Of a stretch of DNA of 64,000 nucleotides, positions 36,249 to 47,013 are shown piece after piece. Both the position numbers and the translations under genes were made by a program. Numbering within the stretch: position 1 is the first letter of the stretch; every line of letters begins with the position of its first letter. The notes beneath the pieces are model-generated. The model saw only the letters and a program-made list of their open reading frames with translations, searched no databases and had not been told where the DNA came from. Origin of the DNA: Utricularia gibba (taxonomy: Eukaryota; Streptophyta; Magnoliopsida; Lamiales; Lentibulariaceae); assembly GCA_002189035.1 (NCBI GenBank), contig NEEC01000004.1, forward strand, positions 3,844,001 to 3,908,000, in the 5' to 3' direction.

Positions 36249-39195
36249 TTCATTCTGCACGTGATTTATAAACGCTGCACTTACTTTTACTATTATTATT
36301 TAAAATTCAAATAAATTACCTGCACAATGTTACAAAAAGGGAGTCAAACATTAGCAGAATTTCGAAATGAAAAGAAAAAAAAATGTTGACTATCGACTAC
36401 TACGAGTACTATTTTACACAATAATTTCAGAAATTATGGTTTATAAGCTTAAAATATACATTTAATAAAAAATAAATATTTGATACATATATTTTACTAA
36501 ATGTGGACTTATTAAAACCCACTTATTAGAATAAACAATCCCATCTCTAAACTTGAAAATAAAATATTTAAGTAAATAAAAGATTATAAATTATTAATAA
36601 TAAATTTAATTTAATTTTTTCTAATGTAATATATGTTTTTTATATATTTGGTTTTTACATGTATTCGTCTAATCCATTGGATTCTTCAGTATATTAGAAA
36701 TTTTCAAATACCATGAATCTGTGTTTATGTCATAACTTCAAAACTGCTTATTGATTCTTATCTCCTAAAGGACATTGTAATTTCTCCGCTTAGGGTTGAT
36801 ATAATTCGCACAACGTGAGTAAACAATCTCAATAACATTAATGTAATATAACATTAGAATGAGGGGAGTATATGCGATTTTTTTGTATTATTTATTCAGG
36901 AACCTCTATTTTTAAACATTAATATCAAATACATGCATTTAATAAACCCAAATAATTAATATTTAGAAATAATTGTTTCACAGCTAATCTATATCTAAAT
37001 ATTTTAAATCTTAGTTGACTACCAAAAGTGCAGAGTATTATAAGGAAGGTTGCAACTGGAGCTGGTCCCATAGACTAGTATTTATGTTATCATGAAAATG
37101 TCGTTATTATTTAGTGAAAGAATATTTTCCACCTTTTGTCTTCGAAAACACCTTTGCATTCATCTGACAGTGTGATAAGAGGGATTCGAATGCCTATTAT
37201 TACAGATGATAGTTTTATAAGTGCATATAAAACGTTAAATTAATAGATAAAAATCATTTCTATGGGAATTTATAAAATTTAACTTTTTTTAAAGCAAAGG
37301 ATAATAAAATAAAAAAATGGGTTTAAAATAATATAAAATAATGATCTTAAATCAATGTTACATCAATATAGAGGTTTGCTCGTGTATATGTAAATCTCAT
37401 GAATTGATTCGTTTGCACAATTTATGTGAGTGTTATTCTAAAATATTAATACTCAATAATTTTATATTATGGTATCTCATTTGATAATTTTATAGAATTA
37501 ACTATGACACCCGATGCATTTCATCTCTTTTAGTAAATCATGTTTTTTTAATATTTGATTCTAGTTTATACCCTACTAATTAAATATATCTAAAAAATAA
37601 TATCTAAGTAAGTACTTCTTGTACTTAAGACAATCTTGAATTTTTATACATAATCTTAGAATCTAATGGTAATCAAGAACATGTTGTAAGAAGAATATTA
37701 TATAAAACAAAATTAAAAACTACAAATTAAATATTAAAGAACATAATAAATCATCATACTCATGAAGACTTGCATAATCACAACTTATTCAAAGATCTAT
37801 AGCCACCAACGTATACTCAATTTTGAAACACAAAAATATTAAATACTAAAACCATATTAAATTATAGAATGCAGAACTCGATTTCAAGACTTTAGACTCC
37901 TGAAAAACATGGTGGTCAAGTACTTTTATAGAGAAAAAGATTTAAATCTTATGTTAGAATTTTTTGACGAACTTCTATCAAATGTTGTATCTAAATCTTT
38001 TAAGATTTTATTTCAAATATTTGAGGGAGTTTTAAATTTTGGATCAAATGCTTATTCTTAGACACTATTGGTTTAACTTTGTCCACATTCAGATCCATCC
38101 CATTTGAACCATGATACTTCTCTATTTAGGTCATAATTACCCAAAAAGATTATACAATTCATTTTTCTTCTAAAAAGATGATATTAATGCAAAACATGTA
38201 AAAAATACATGAAAAAGTAAACAGAAATGTAAAACATCCTAAAATAACTATGAAAAATATAATAACTAATAAAAAGTCATTAATCAATTATCTTATTTAA
38301 AATTAAGTTATATGATTTAAGAAGGACGAGATTTGTAAATTTAGAATTGAAATTATTTGAGAAATTAGTTATGAGTTCAGATTGTCGTTTCAAAGTATCT
38401 CAACATGCATACGAGTTTTTAAATAAAATATTGCATCCTGGTTGGTTTTTCATAAGTATGCGTATAATGTTTAAAATTGCATAAACTCAATCTCAAATGA
38501 AATTGTCTGCTTAGAATAAAAACTTTTATTTATACTTATTAAGATTATTCAAACTACCTACCAAAAACAGTGCCTAAATGATTTATATAATTAGTTTATA
38601 ATATGGTTTACTGGTTTTAGTAACCCATCGTACGATTCTTGTCATTTTGTGCACTCTTGCCTTCCTTGCTCGCTACTCACTCATTTACCGACGAAGAAGC
38701 TTCAGCTTCGTGATTGAAGAATCATACTCGATGTCTGTGAGACGAATGTACCTTCCCGTAATTTGCGTTGTGTTTTTGATTCCTCATCCATCGCCCTACC
38801 AGGATTTCATGTTGCAGATACAGAGATAGGAACTTAAAGTTGCTGAGACAAGTTGGAGAGGAGAATGAATTTCCCGATGCCGCTGCAAAAATCCATGTGA
38901 AATACCGCAGGAAAATGTCAGTCTTTGGAATCCCATTGCGTGGCTTCATGTGCATCATCTCTGCCTGCTTTTTTTTTTTTTTTTTTTTTTGTGTGGTCAT
39001 CCGCTGAATAGTTGAAAGTTTTTGAGATGGAAAGGATTCCCCACACCGTGACATAATCCAGTAATCAATTATAAAGAGCCAAACGTGCATAAGGAAAAAG
39101 ATGACCACATCGGTTATGGGGAACCGGACTCGATGGGTTTAGCAAACCAATTTGAGGAGGTTAAGAGAAAATGAGGAGATCATGCTTCTTCTGCA
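36249..39195. other. AT-rich spacer with a poly-T run
   Basis: No gene is supported. Sequence is very AT-rich to about 38600. Around 38640-39110 composition is more balanced, with open frames on both strands, and a run of 22 T lies near 38970-38991. None of these frames resembles a known protein. Confidence 0.45.
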
Positions 39196-39691
39196 TCATC
39201 TGAGTTCTGGGTTTTTGAGCACCACCCTCACTTCCCTTGCAGATCCAAGCACATTCGCCTGACCAACGACAACCACTTCCTAGAGCAAACAGAACACTAA
39301 CAGAACCCAGGGAGTTTGTTAAGTACCTGAGCGTCGGTGATCTCGACCGCGAAGCCGTCGACGATGACGAGGGAGATGGTCTTGCGGTAGGTTCCGGGCA
39401 GCAGATTCTTAGACAGTACGGCGTCATGCTTCCTGCTCAGGTACACATCGAGCTCGTGCTTTCCTCTCCTTAACCCATGCAGATACAGGCCAAAACGTGA
39501 TTAGAAGCAAAACTTTTTGAGTTAAAAGAGAAACAAAGAAGCAGGTACTTGTGGGAACGAAGGCGCTCGTATTCGGGATCGTATTTCATGAAGACGAAGT
39601 GGAGATGGGTCTCGTTTCCTATTCTTCTTCTTGTCGTACGATTCATCTGCGTAGGCTCGAGAGGCGCCAGTCTGAGTAGGAGGGAGGCCAT
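39196..39691 (-). CDS. Small protein with subtilase-propeptide (inhibitor I9)-like domain
   Basis: Three exons (39691-39549, 39468-39327, 39258-39196) join by GT-AG introns in phase and end at a stop after 115 residues. From about residue 55 the sequence follows the I9 propeptide pattern of plant SBT2-type subtilases: SRKHDAVLSKN, then GTYRKTISLVIDGFAVEIT, then DAQANVLGSAREVRVV. No signal peptide and no S8 protease domain follow. After the stop the frame does not resume TTHTP, the usual start of the mature protease. It is either a truncated subtilase pseudogene or a stand-alone propeptide-like inhibitor. Intact splice sites and frame favour a gene, while the weak fit at the N-terminus favours a fragment. 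Confidence 0.5.
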
Positions 39692-40369
39692 TTATGCACA
39701 TCAAAACAATTAGATTCTTTTTTTATTATTCTTTTCACCAATTCATTTTAAATCTCAATTTGCATGCAACAATTAATAATGGGACAACTTGTAAAATACC
39801 ATAATAAAATTTCAAAAATTGAAGAAAAATTAGTGGTTTGTAGGGTTTCTTTGTTTCTTGAGAGCATTTTTAGTTCATTGAGCGGTTGTTGTGGATTTTA
39901 TTACCATGTATCCTAAATAATCATCTTCAGTAATAAAAGAATGAGGGCATAATCCAAGTCACACAAGTATGCTTTAAATGTTGAAAATGAGCAAAATGGA
40001 AGTCAAACTGATAATGCTCAATATACAAGCATGCTTATTATTCTTAATTATGATAATACTATTTGTCCTTCCCTTCAAAGTTCCATCTTCTCATGTACTT
40101 GTTGCTTTGTGGTTCATCATTGAGGTTCAAGTGCAATGCACAAACCATGGTTGCCAATGATGTTCAGAAAAAGTAGAATGCTAATTAATGTAATGAACAT
40201 ATCCCACCAATTGCTTGTTGGATGAGATAAAGCTTGGAATGAAGAGTTATATGTATTCCTCACTTCTAGTATGAAGTTTTGAAATATTATATTGATGAAG
40301 AATTAGTTAGAAGTTATGACTCCTTAAATAAAATCTATGATAGATCCTTGTTTATGAACCACTTTATCC
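39692..40369. other. Spacer before copia remnant 3
   Basis: AT-rich, no gene seen. The right end may hold degraded 5' parts of the copia remnant that becomes recognisable near 40370. Confidence 0.4.
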
Positions 40370-41790
40370 ATATGAAGTTTTATTAGATTCGACCTGAAAA
40401 GAATCAATGCAACAAGAGTTTAAGTCTATCAAGGATCATCCGGTGTGGATAGCTGTAGACAAACCATAAGATATTAAATTTCTAAGTCTGAAATGGGTGT
40501 CCACAACTAAACTAAACCCAGATGACTCAATGAAGAAATAGAAGTCGAGACTAAATTCTAAAGTATATCTTAAAGAGAAAGAATTGATTATTGGGAGACT
40601 TCTGCTCCAATAGATTGTTTAAATACAATTAAATTGATAATAATATATACACTATGTGAACATTAAGAGTGCTTTCCTATATGGAGAATTGGCTGAAGAT
40701 ATATATATTTAATGTTTATCAGGTTTTACTCTAAAGAATAGTTATTAAAAGATACTGAAATATAATTTGAAATTGACACCTAAAAAGTGGTATGTTATCA
40801 TTGATGCATTCTTTATACAAATATATATAAAGTAAGAACGACACAACTATTTAGAAATAATGAAGACATCATTGCAGATAAAAAAAGCTAAAAGAAAGAT
40901 TCGAATTAATGGATATGAGATTGGTAAAATATATTTTAGGATCATAAATTGTACAAAATCTAAACTAATTTTTTTTTTTAGTCAAAGAAAGTATATTGAA
41001 GACTTATTGAATGGGTTCGAGATGACCATGTCAGAGAAGCATTCATTATGTTTTCTCCCTATTTGAAACAAAAAGCAAATTTGGCTTTAAAATGTATGCA
41101 TTCAAAAGATCCAAACACTTTATAGAATCAAAATAAAACTATGAAAGTTTAAGATGATCAACAAATAGTGGAATCATTGTTGTATCTTACATTTCTAAGA
41201 CCTGATATCACATTTGCGGTCACTTATCTATCCAAATTTATGCATGTGGCTCTTTCCTTGCATCTTAAAATTTCTAAACAAATATTGTGGGTACTTGAAT
41301 TCCACCAAATCTATGGGTTTATATTTCTAAAAACATGCTAATCTTTCAGTTAAACGATTTGTAGATTCTGACTTCACAAAAAACGAATGTAATGTAAAAT
41401 TTACCATTGGGTATCTCTTTACATTGGGATCATTTGCTTTCTCCTAAAATAATAGAAAATAGGATTTGGTTATGCAATCGTCATCTGAAGTCAAATATAT
41501 ATCAGGATCATTTGCTACTAATTTAGTGATGTTTATAAAGACAAAACACATCAAAATCAAATACCACTTTCTCAAAGATTACATAAAGCATGAGAGCATC
41601 AAACTGGAATTCTTACCCTCATAATTACAATTAGCTGATATTCTCACGAAAATGGTGTTTCCTAAGCATTTTTCCCAAATCCATGAAATGATAGGTTTAA
41701 GCATAAATCCTACATATGCTGCTATCTCATCTTCATTCATACTAAAAGAGGAATGAAAACTATTGAAGATGAATTTGAGGTGCAAATACA
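40370..41790 (+). mobile_element. Heavily decayed copia pol remnant (element 3)
   Basis: Short blocks in changing frames match copia RT and RNase H in order. FLSLKWVSTTKLNPDDS lies at about 40478-40530 (the family reads LKWVFKTKLNADG). A LRPDITFAVTYLSKF-like block lies near 41200. MQSSSEVKYIS lies near 41475 (family SSSEAEYMA), followed by a KHIKIKYHFLKDY block near 41550. Stops are frequent. A TGTTAGTATATGG at 41796 could be the start of a 3' LTR, but I cannot define its end. This is an old fragment, unrelated in position to elements 1 and 2. Confidence 0.72.
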
Positions 41791-41795
41791 ACATT

Positions 41796-43099
41796 TGTTA
41801 GTATATGGAACAAGATTAGCAAGATTCTCCAAAATGCCAATGGAAGAAGAGGATAGATAAGATTGATATGTGCATTATTATTTTAGATCCCTACACTATG
41901 AAATAAGGCTCATGAATATAGTCCACAACCCATTATGAAATCAGATATGCTTATAATTTCAAACGCAAACTTAATAGAAGAGGATACTCTACTATCTATA
42001 AATGGAAGACAATAGCTCTATAGTTTTATTCAACTATAAATACTTGTAAAATCATTTAATGTAAATATACAACACAAATATATTTGACATTTCATATACT
42101 TTAATAGCTTCATATCCTATTTTTCATAAATTACATATATGAGAATAACTGTTTTCACTTATGAATAAGAGATTAAATCTAAAATTGAAAACAAGAAATC
42201 TCATAATAGATTCATATAATTCTTCCAAAAATATTTTAAAAAGTAATTACTTTTGTAGACAAACTATTGCATAAAAACATAGCAATTCATTGAATATCAC
42301 ATATCGTTTTAAAATGGTATGAGAAACATGTGATGTGAGTGGCCGCTAAAGAATCAATGAGCTATTCTTAAAACTTGCAACTAAAGTATTGATTAAATTT
42401 TCTGGTCTTTGATAATTTCGAATACAACATACGTACAAAGTATGTTATATTTGCTATATGACTTTGTAGATCATAGTTAGGAACAAGGTAATAAGGCTAC
42501 TTAAGTTCTTGATTTACAAATATGCAAATTACCTTTTTGATAATATTGAAAGAATTTTCAAATTTATTTTTCTTTGTATATCTTTTATCCAAAGACATAT
42601 TAACACATTGAGAGTAATTCTAATAGAAATTATATGTATTATCATATAGAATTTTGTCAGAAGATCGTGTGCCCTTTTTATTGTGATAGAAATTATATGC
42701 ATAATTGTATGGAGTCCTCTATTTTTATTTGCAAAGTTTTATGCAAAACTATAAATGAATTGCTATTAAGAGTAACTTCTAATAGGTATAGAATGCTTAT
42801 TTTTATTTAATTAATGTAGATAATCCATATTAAGAATTAGTTTGTCAATGAATTCATTGTTTTCTATGTCTTGACCTTTTAAGTTCAGCATTAAGTAAAA
42901 TATTGTATGTTTTTTTTAGAATAAAATCTTGCATAATATTAGTATGATTTTTTATTAACTAAACTTTTCATTCATGCCACATAAAAATTGAATCAACTTA
43001 GCTAATGCAAAGATTTTATCAAAAGAAATAGCCACCTTACATCAATCACATTTAATTTTAAGCATAATTATATTAAAATCCTTCTATAAACCACTAAAT
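41796..43099. other. AT-rich spacer, possible LTR remnant at left
   Basis: The first 250-300 bases may be the 3' LTR of the preceding copia remnant (begins TGTTAG, contains TATAAATACTTGTAAAATC near 42037). The rest shows nothing recognisable. Confidence 0.35.
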
Positions 43100-43510
43100 T
43101 TAACAACACTATATTCATCTATTTTAAAATATGAATGTCATGCTCTAGTTTATAAAACAAGTTATTGTTAAGGTGTCGATATTGATTTTGTATAATATTC
43201 CATAGTTTTTGCACACTAGATATATCATCAATTCTTGTAATTAATAAATTCAAAATCATACAATAATTAACATAGGTGTGAGTAATATCCTCATCAATAA
43301 ATCAAATTCGTTTTTCAATTCTAAAACTAATATAATACTCCTCAATTCAAAGTAGTATATAATTGTAAGAGGAAAAACTTATACATATAACACTAGGATG
43401 TTCAAAGCAACTTAAAGTTATTAAATCTAAGCAATCCACAAAAATATAAACGACTGATCCTACTTTTCATATAGTTTCATCATCTTCTGCCATCTTGCTT
43501 CTCAAATTGA
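43100..43510 (-). pseudogene. Probable copia gag remnant, opposite strand
   Basis: On the minus strand a broken frame carries blocks such as MILNLLITRIDDISSVQKLW and NIIQNQYRHLN. These resemble the region of copia gag with W-x-x-L-x-x-x-F/Y and a following NN-x-L-FxL. It lies on the opposite strand to the pol remnant at 40370-41790, so the two are probably separate insertions or a rearrangement. Similarity is weak and judged by eye. Confidence 0.4.
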
Positions 43511-44478
43511 ATCAAAATTCTATTTTTGTGAAATGGTCCACACTAATCACACCATGAACAAGTATGCTATAAGTTTTGAAAATGAACACAATGAAAAACA
43601 TAATGAGAGTGGAATCAAGTGAACTATAAATTTGTATAGAGAAAATAAAAATTAGAATTGACACACATTTATGCAAGTGAAAAGTATCATATACAACTAG
43701 GCATGCTCAATGTACATGTACATTTACTATTTTTAGAAATAAGCACGATCAATGTAATAAGTACACTTATTACAATACTAATAACACCAAGTTCATTGCA
43801 TCATGCACACATTGTTATCAAACTATTGATAAACTATATTTTTTAGAAAGATGATTAATATACTTGTGCATCGTGTAAGTTACATCAAGTCACATTGATA
43901 ACATCAATCATGTCAACAAACCTTCAAGATGATATATATAAAGTATGAAATGCTATTTTGTAAATATAATTAATAAAAAGATAATAGATGTTAATTAAGT
44001 TATCGAAGGTTTTACCATAGATAACTTCTAATAGATTGTACTGATGCGTACCAAACTCGAATGCATAATATAAAGGGAATGTATCTTTTCAAAAAAAAAT
44101 ATATATATATATAATAGTTGTTATATTTCATTATAAAAAAAGATATTCATTCAACTTTTATTTCTCTATTTTTTTATTTAAAATCCCGTATCTGAACTAA
44201 GCCATAGCATATTTATAGGTTAAATAAAATATTTTAAATCCACCAATGAGATTTAAAGTCAGCATGAGCTATGAATATCTCTACTGTCAAAGCTGGTTTT
44301 AATTCAGGACAAACAAAATAGTAAAAATAACAGCAGCTATAAAGGTAGACCTCCATCTGTTGACCTGATCAACGGCCCAGATCTTGCCATAGTTTATTAC
44401 AGCGTCACGAAAGTCAACCATTCTGTTTTTAAAAGGTGTGTTTTTTTCTCTGCAGGATCCCCAAGTAAAATTTCAACC
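43511..44478. other. AT-rich spacer upstream of the His-rich gene
   Basis: No gene is seen to about 44250. The last 200 bases are more balanced in composition and presumably hold the promoter and 5' UTR of the next gene. Confidence 0.45.
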
Positions 44479-45101
44479 ATGGTGGTGAAAAAGGAGATCA
44501 TCGCAGCGCTGATCGCCTTCGCTTGCTGGAGTGCCGTCTTCGCCACCGCGGCGAAAACTGAAGGACCCGTGCGCCTGCTCTCGTTTCCGGAATCGAAGGT
44601 GGAACCTGAGGTCCATGAATTCACAGCTCTACCCGCTGATTCAGATAATAAGAAACCTGGTTCCAAAACCCCTGTGCCGATTACTGAGGAGTCCGATTTC
44701 AAATCCTCCATCCCGCTGAAAAAACCCACTTTCCGGCCGGTAAATCGCCGATTCCCGGATAAGGGTAAGCATCATCATCATCATCGTCAATATCATCATC
44801 CCCGGCGCGATGCCTTCCCGAACTGGCGATCGCTTCCGGCGAGAACGGCGACTTCGCGGAGGCGGCGATACCTCGTGGAGAAAAGAAGCGGAGCGTCAAG
44901 CAACATCGTCGTCCCCATCACTACGATTCCGACAGCGATGATGAGGATGAAAGAGAGAAACTGACGTCCAGCAGAAGAAAGTACCATCATCGTTTTCATG
45001 GAACAATGAAGGGACTCAGGGATCACAATAGCGAGGAGGCGAAGCATCACAGTGGAGGCTTCATGGGGACTGCCCGCAAGTTCTTGAGCACCTATTTCTG
45101 A
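44479..45101 (+). CDS. Secreted His-rich protein with FRPVNRRFP motif
   Basis: ATG at 44479 opens a frame with a signal peptide (AALIAFACWSAVFATAA). It then has a Pro/Glu-rich region, the motif KPTFRPVNRRFP (about residues 80-91) and a His cluster from a CAT repeat. A single uninterrupted frame would stop at 44964. The frame that looks real beyond about 44880 is a different one: HHYDSDSDDEDE, then HHSGGFMGTARKFLSTYF, stop at 45101. A 116-base intron (44765-44880) with donor GTAAGC and acceptor GTGGAG joins them in phase, giving 168 residues. This acceptor is the only AG in that stretch giving the right phase, but its pyrimidine tract is poor, so a frameshift is the alternative. FRPVNR-type secreted plant proteins are known to me only as uncharacterised. 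Confidence 0.65.
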
Positions 45102-45298
45102 ACTTACTGTATACTTCACTTACTACGGGATGTAAACATACACATCGTTACTGCCTGTCAATGCTTGTTCTTCCATGTATGAAATGAAGTATTACAGAGC
45201 ATGATGTTGGTTGAAGACACACTTGAAATGGTACAACAAAGCAATACAGTGGAACCCCCAGTTACCTTTTCTTCACAGACTCCATGGGGAAGTATAGT

Positions 45299-47013
45299 TT
45301 AGAAGTAAGAGGGGCATGCCCCAGTTTGTAGGCCGCTGGTGAGTTGATAACAGGGCCATGGAGTTACCTGAACGGCAGAACCAGAGACGTCGGAGCACTG
45401 CCACGTTGAATATCCACGTGCTTGGCCGAGGAAATGAACATTAGCGAGGCATATCCCTGTAAAGGGAGCATCTCTCAGGCCGTGAATGCGACCAGGTTGT
45501 AGGATATTGACTCCCCAGACATTCTTGATCATGATGTTTCTAAGGTATGGCAGTGCATTCGGGTTGTAATACTCATCCGGGTGATCCCCAACATCACCTG
45601 CGATCTTGATCCCTTGTCTTGCATTCTCTATGTAGACGTTGGAAACACTGATGTTTCGAATGAATCCTCCTCTTCCGATGTTGGTTTTCACGTGGATCCC
45701 AATTCCCATCTTGAACAGGGTTATATGCTCTGCTATGACATTCTCGACACCGCCGGAGGTTTCACTCCCGACTGCAATTCCGGCAAACGGAGATGATCCT
45801 GTTACTCGTCTGATGGTAATGCCATGGCTGGGGCGACCGTACGTGATGCCATATTCATCCCAGCCACTCTTGATGGCTACAAGGTCATCTCCGGTAGATA
45901 TGTAACTATCCTCGATACATATATCAGAACTTGAATCTGCAAAATGGTTAGAATGAGGATTCACTGATGCAATCCAACAGATATGAGGAAAGAATCGTTA
46001 GGACAGCATACCAGGATCAATTCCATCGGTGTTGGGAGAGTCATATGGTGCCAATATAGTTACGTATTGAATCACAACATGGCTGTTAGAACGGAAGCAT
46101 AACAGTTAAACAAGAGAAAGAGGGAGACAGCAATGTGCAGAAACCACTCCGTTCACCTGCAATATACAGGGTGTATGTTCCAGAAAGGGGAATTCTTGAA
46201 GATCACATTGGAGATCCTGATACCTCTGGAGTTTATTAGCTCAATAAGGTGAGGTCTGGTATACTGAAGGGTCCTTTGCCTCCACATATCCCACCACACA
46301 CCACCTTGCCCATCGATGGTTCCGTTATCGCCTTATTGAAAGATCACAAGATACAAAAATTACCTTGCTGAACAAATGCATATGAACCTGACCAAAAAAT
46401 TTTTCAACCGCGATCTCCTACTCACCAGTTATTATCACATCATGCAAACCATCTCCATGGATGAAGCTCATATATCTTCCACCTGGCCGTTCTCGTCCTC
46501 TCCCATAGGATGGCAAGGGAGCTATCAGAGGCCATTGCTCTACATCCTGAAGGAATCAAAACTCATAATAGGGATATAATACTACTAACAATCTTAACGA
46601 ACAGCAACTATGGTAGGAATATAAGCTCCAAATGAAAGCAATGCATGCTAAGAAGACGATTCCATTACCGTTGTGGCTTTAATGACAGCTCCACTAGCCA
46701 AGAAAAGGGTCATCCGGCTAGTTAAATTAAAGGGTCCAGTTATGTATTCCCCAGGGGGGATGTAGAGCACTGTGCCTCCCCTTCTACTCAGATGCTCAAT
46801 TCTGTATATAGCCGCCCTGAATGCTTTCGTATTCAGAGTCACACCATCTCCTACACCTCCATAATCAGTAATCGATATCTTATCGTTTCTGTATACCATT
46901 GGCACGATTTCTGAGCATGTTTGTTGCTGAGCTTGAGCAAATCCCACATAGTTTAGTAGCATTTGTAGCACGAGTCCAAAGCACAGTACAAATGAAGTAA
47001 CAGTAAACGCCAT
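45299..47013 (-). CDS. GH28 polygalacturonase-like protein
   Basis: Five exons (47013-46669, 46546-46426, 46331-46157, 46082-46012, 45936-45299) give 449 residues, phases closing. The N-terminus is a signal peptide (VLCFGLVLQMLLNYVGFAQA). Glycoside hydrolase family 28 motifs are in order: SPNTDGIDP (NTD at about 231-233), STGDDLVAIKSG (D254, D255) and RPSHGI (H275). The usual R-I-K motif is GIHVKT (H319, K321). A His at the Arg position also occurs in a clade of plant 'probable polygalacturonases', by my recollection of the family. The likely role is pectin modification in the wall. The minus-strand gene is tail-to-tail with the His-rich gene, with 197 bases between the stop codons. Confidence 0.92.

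Noticed and set aside
38970-38991. Poly-T run as a retroposon tail
   Set aside because: I could find no gene body, target duplication or spliced copy next to it; simple repeat is sufficient.
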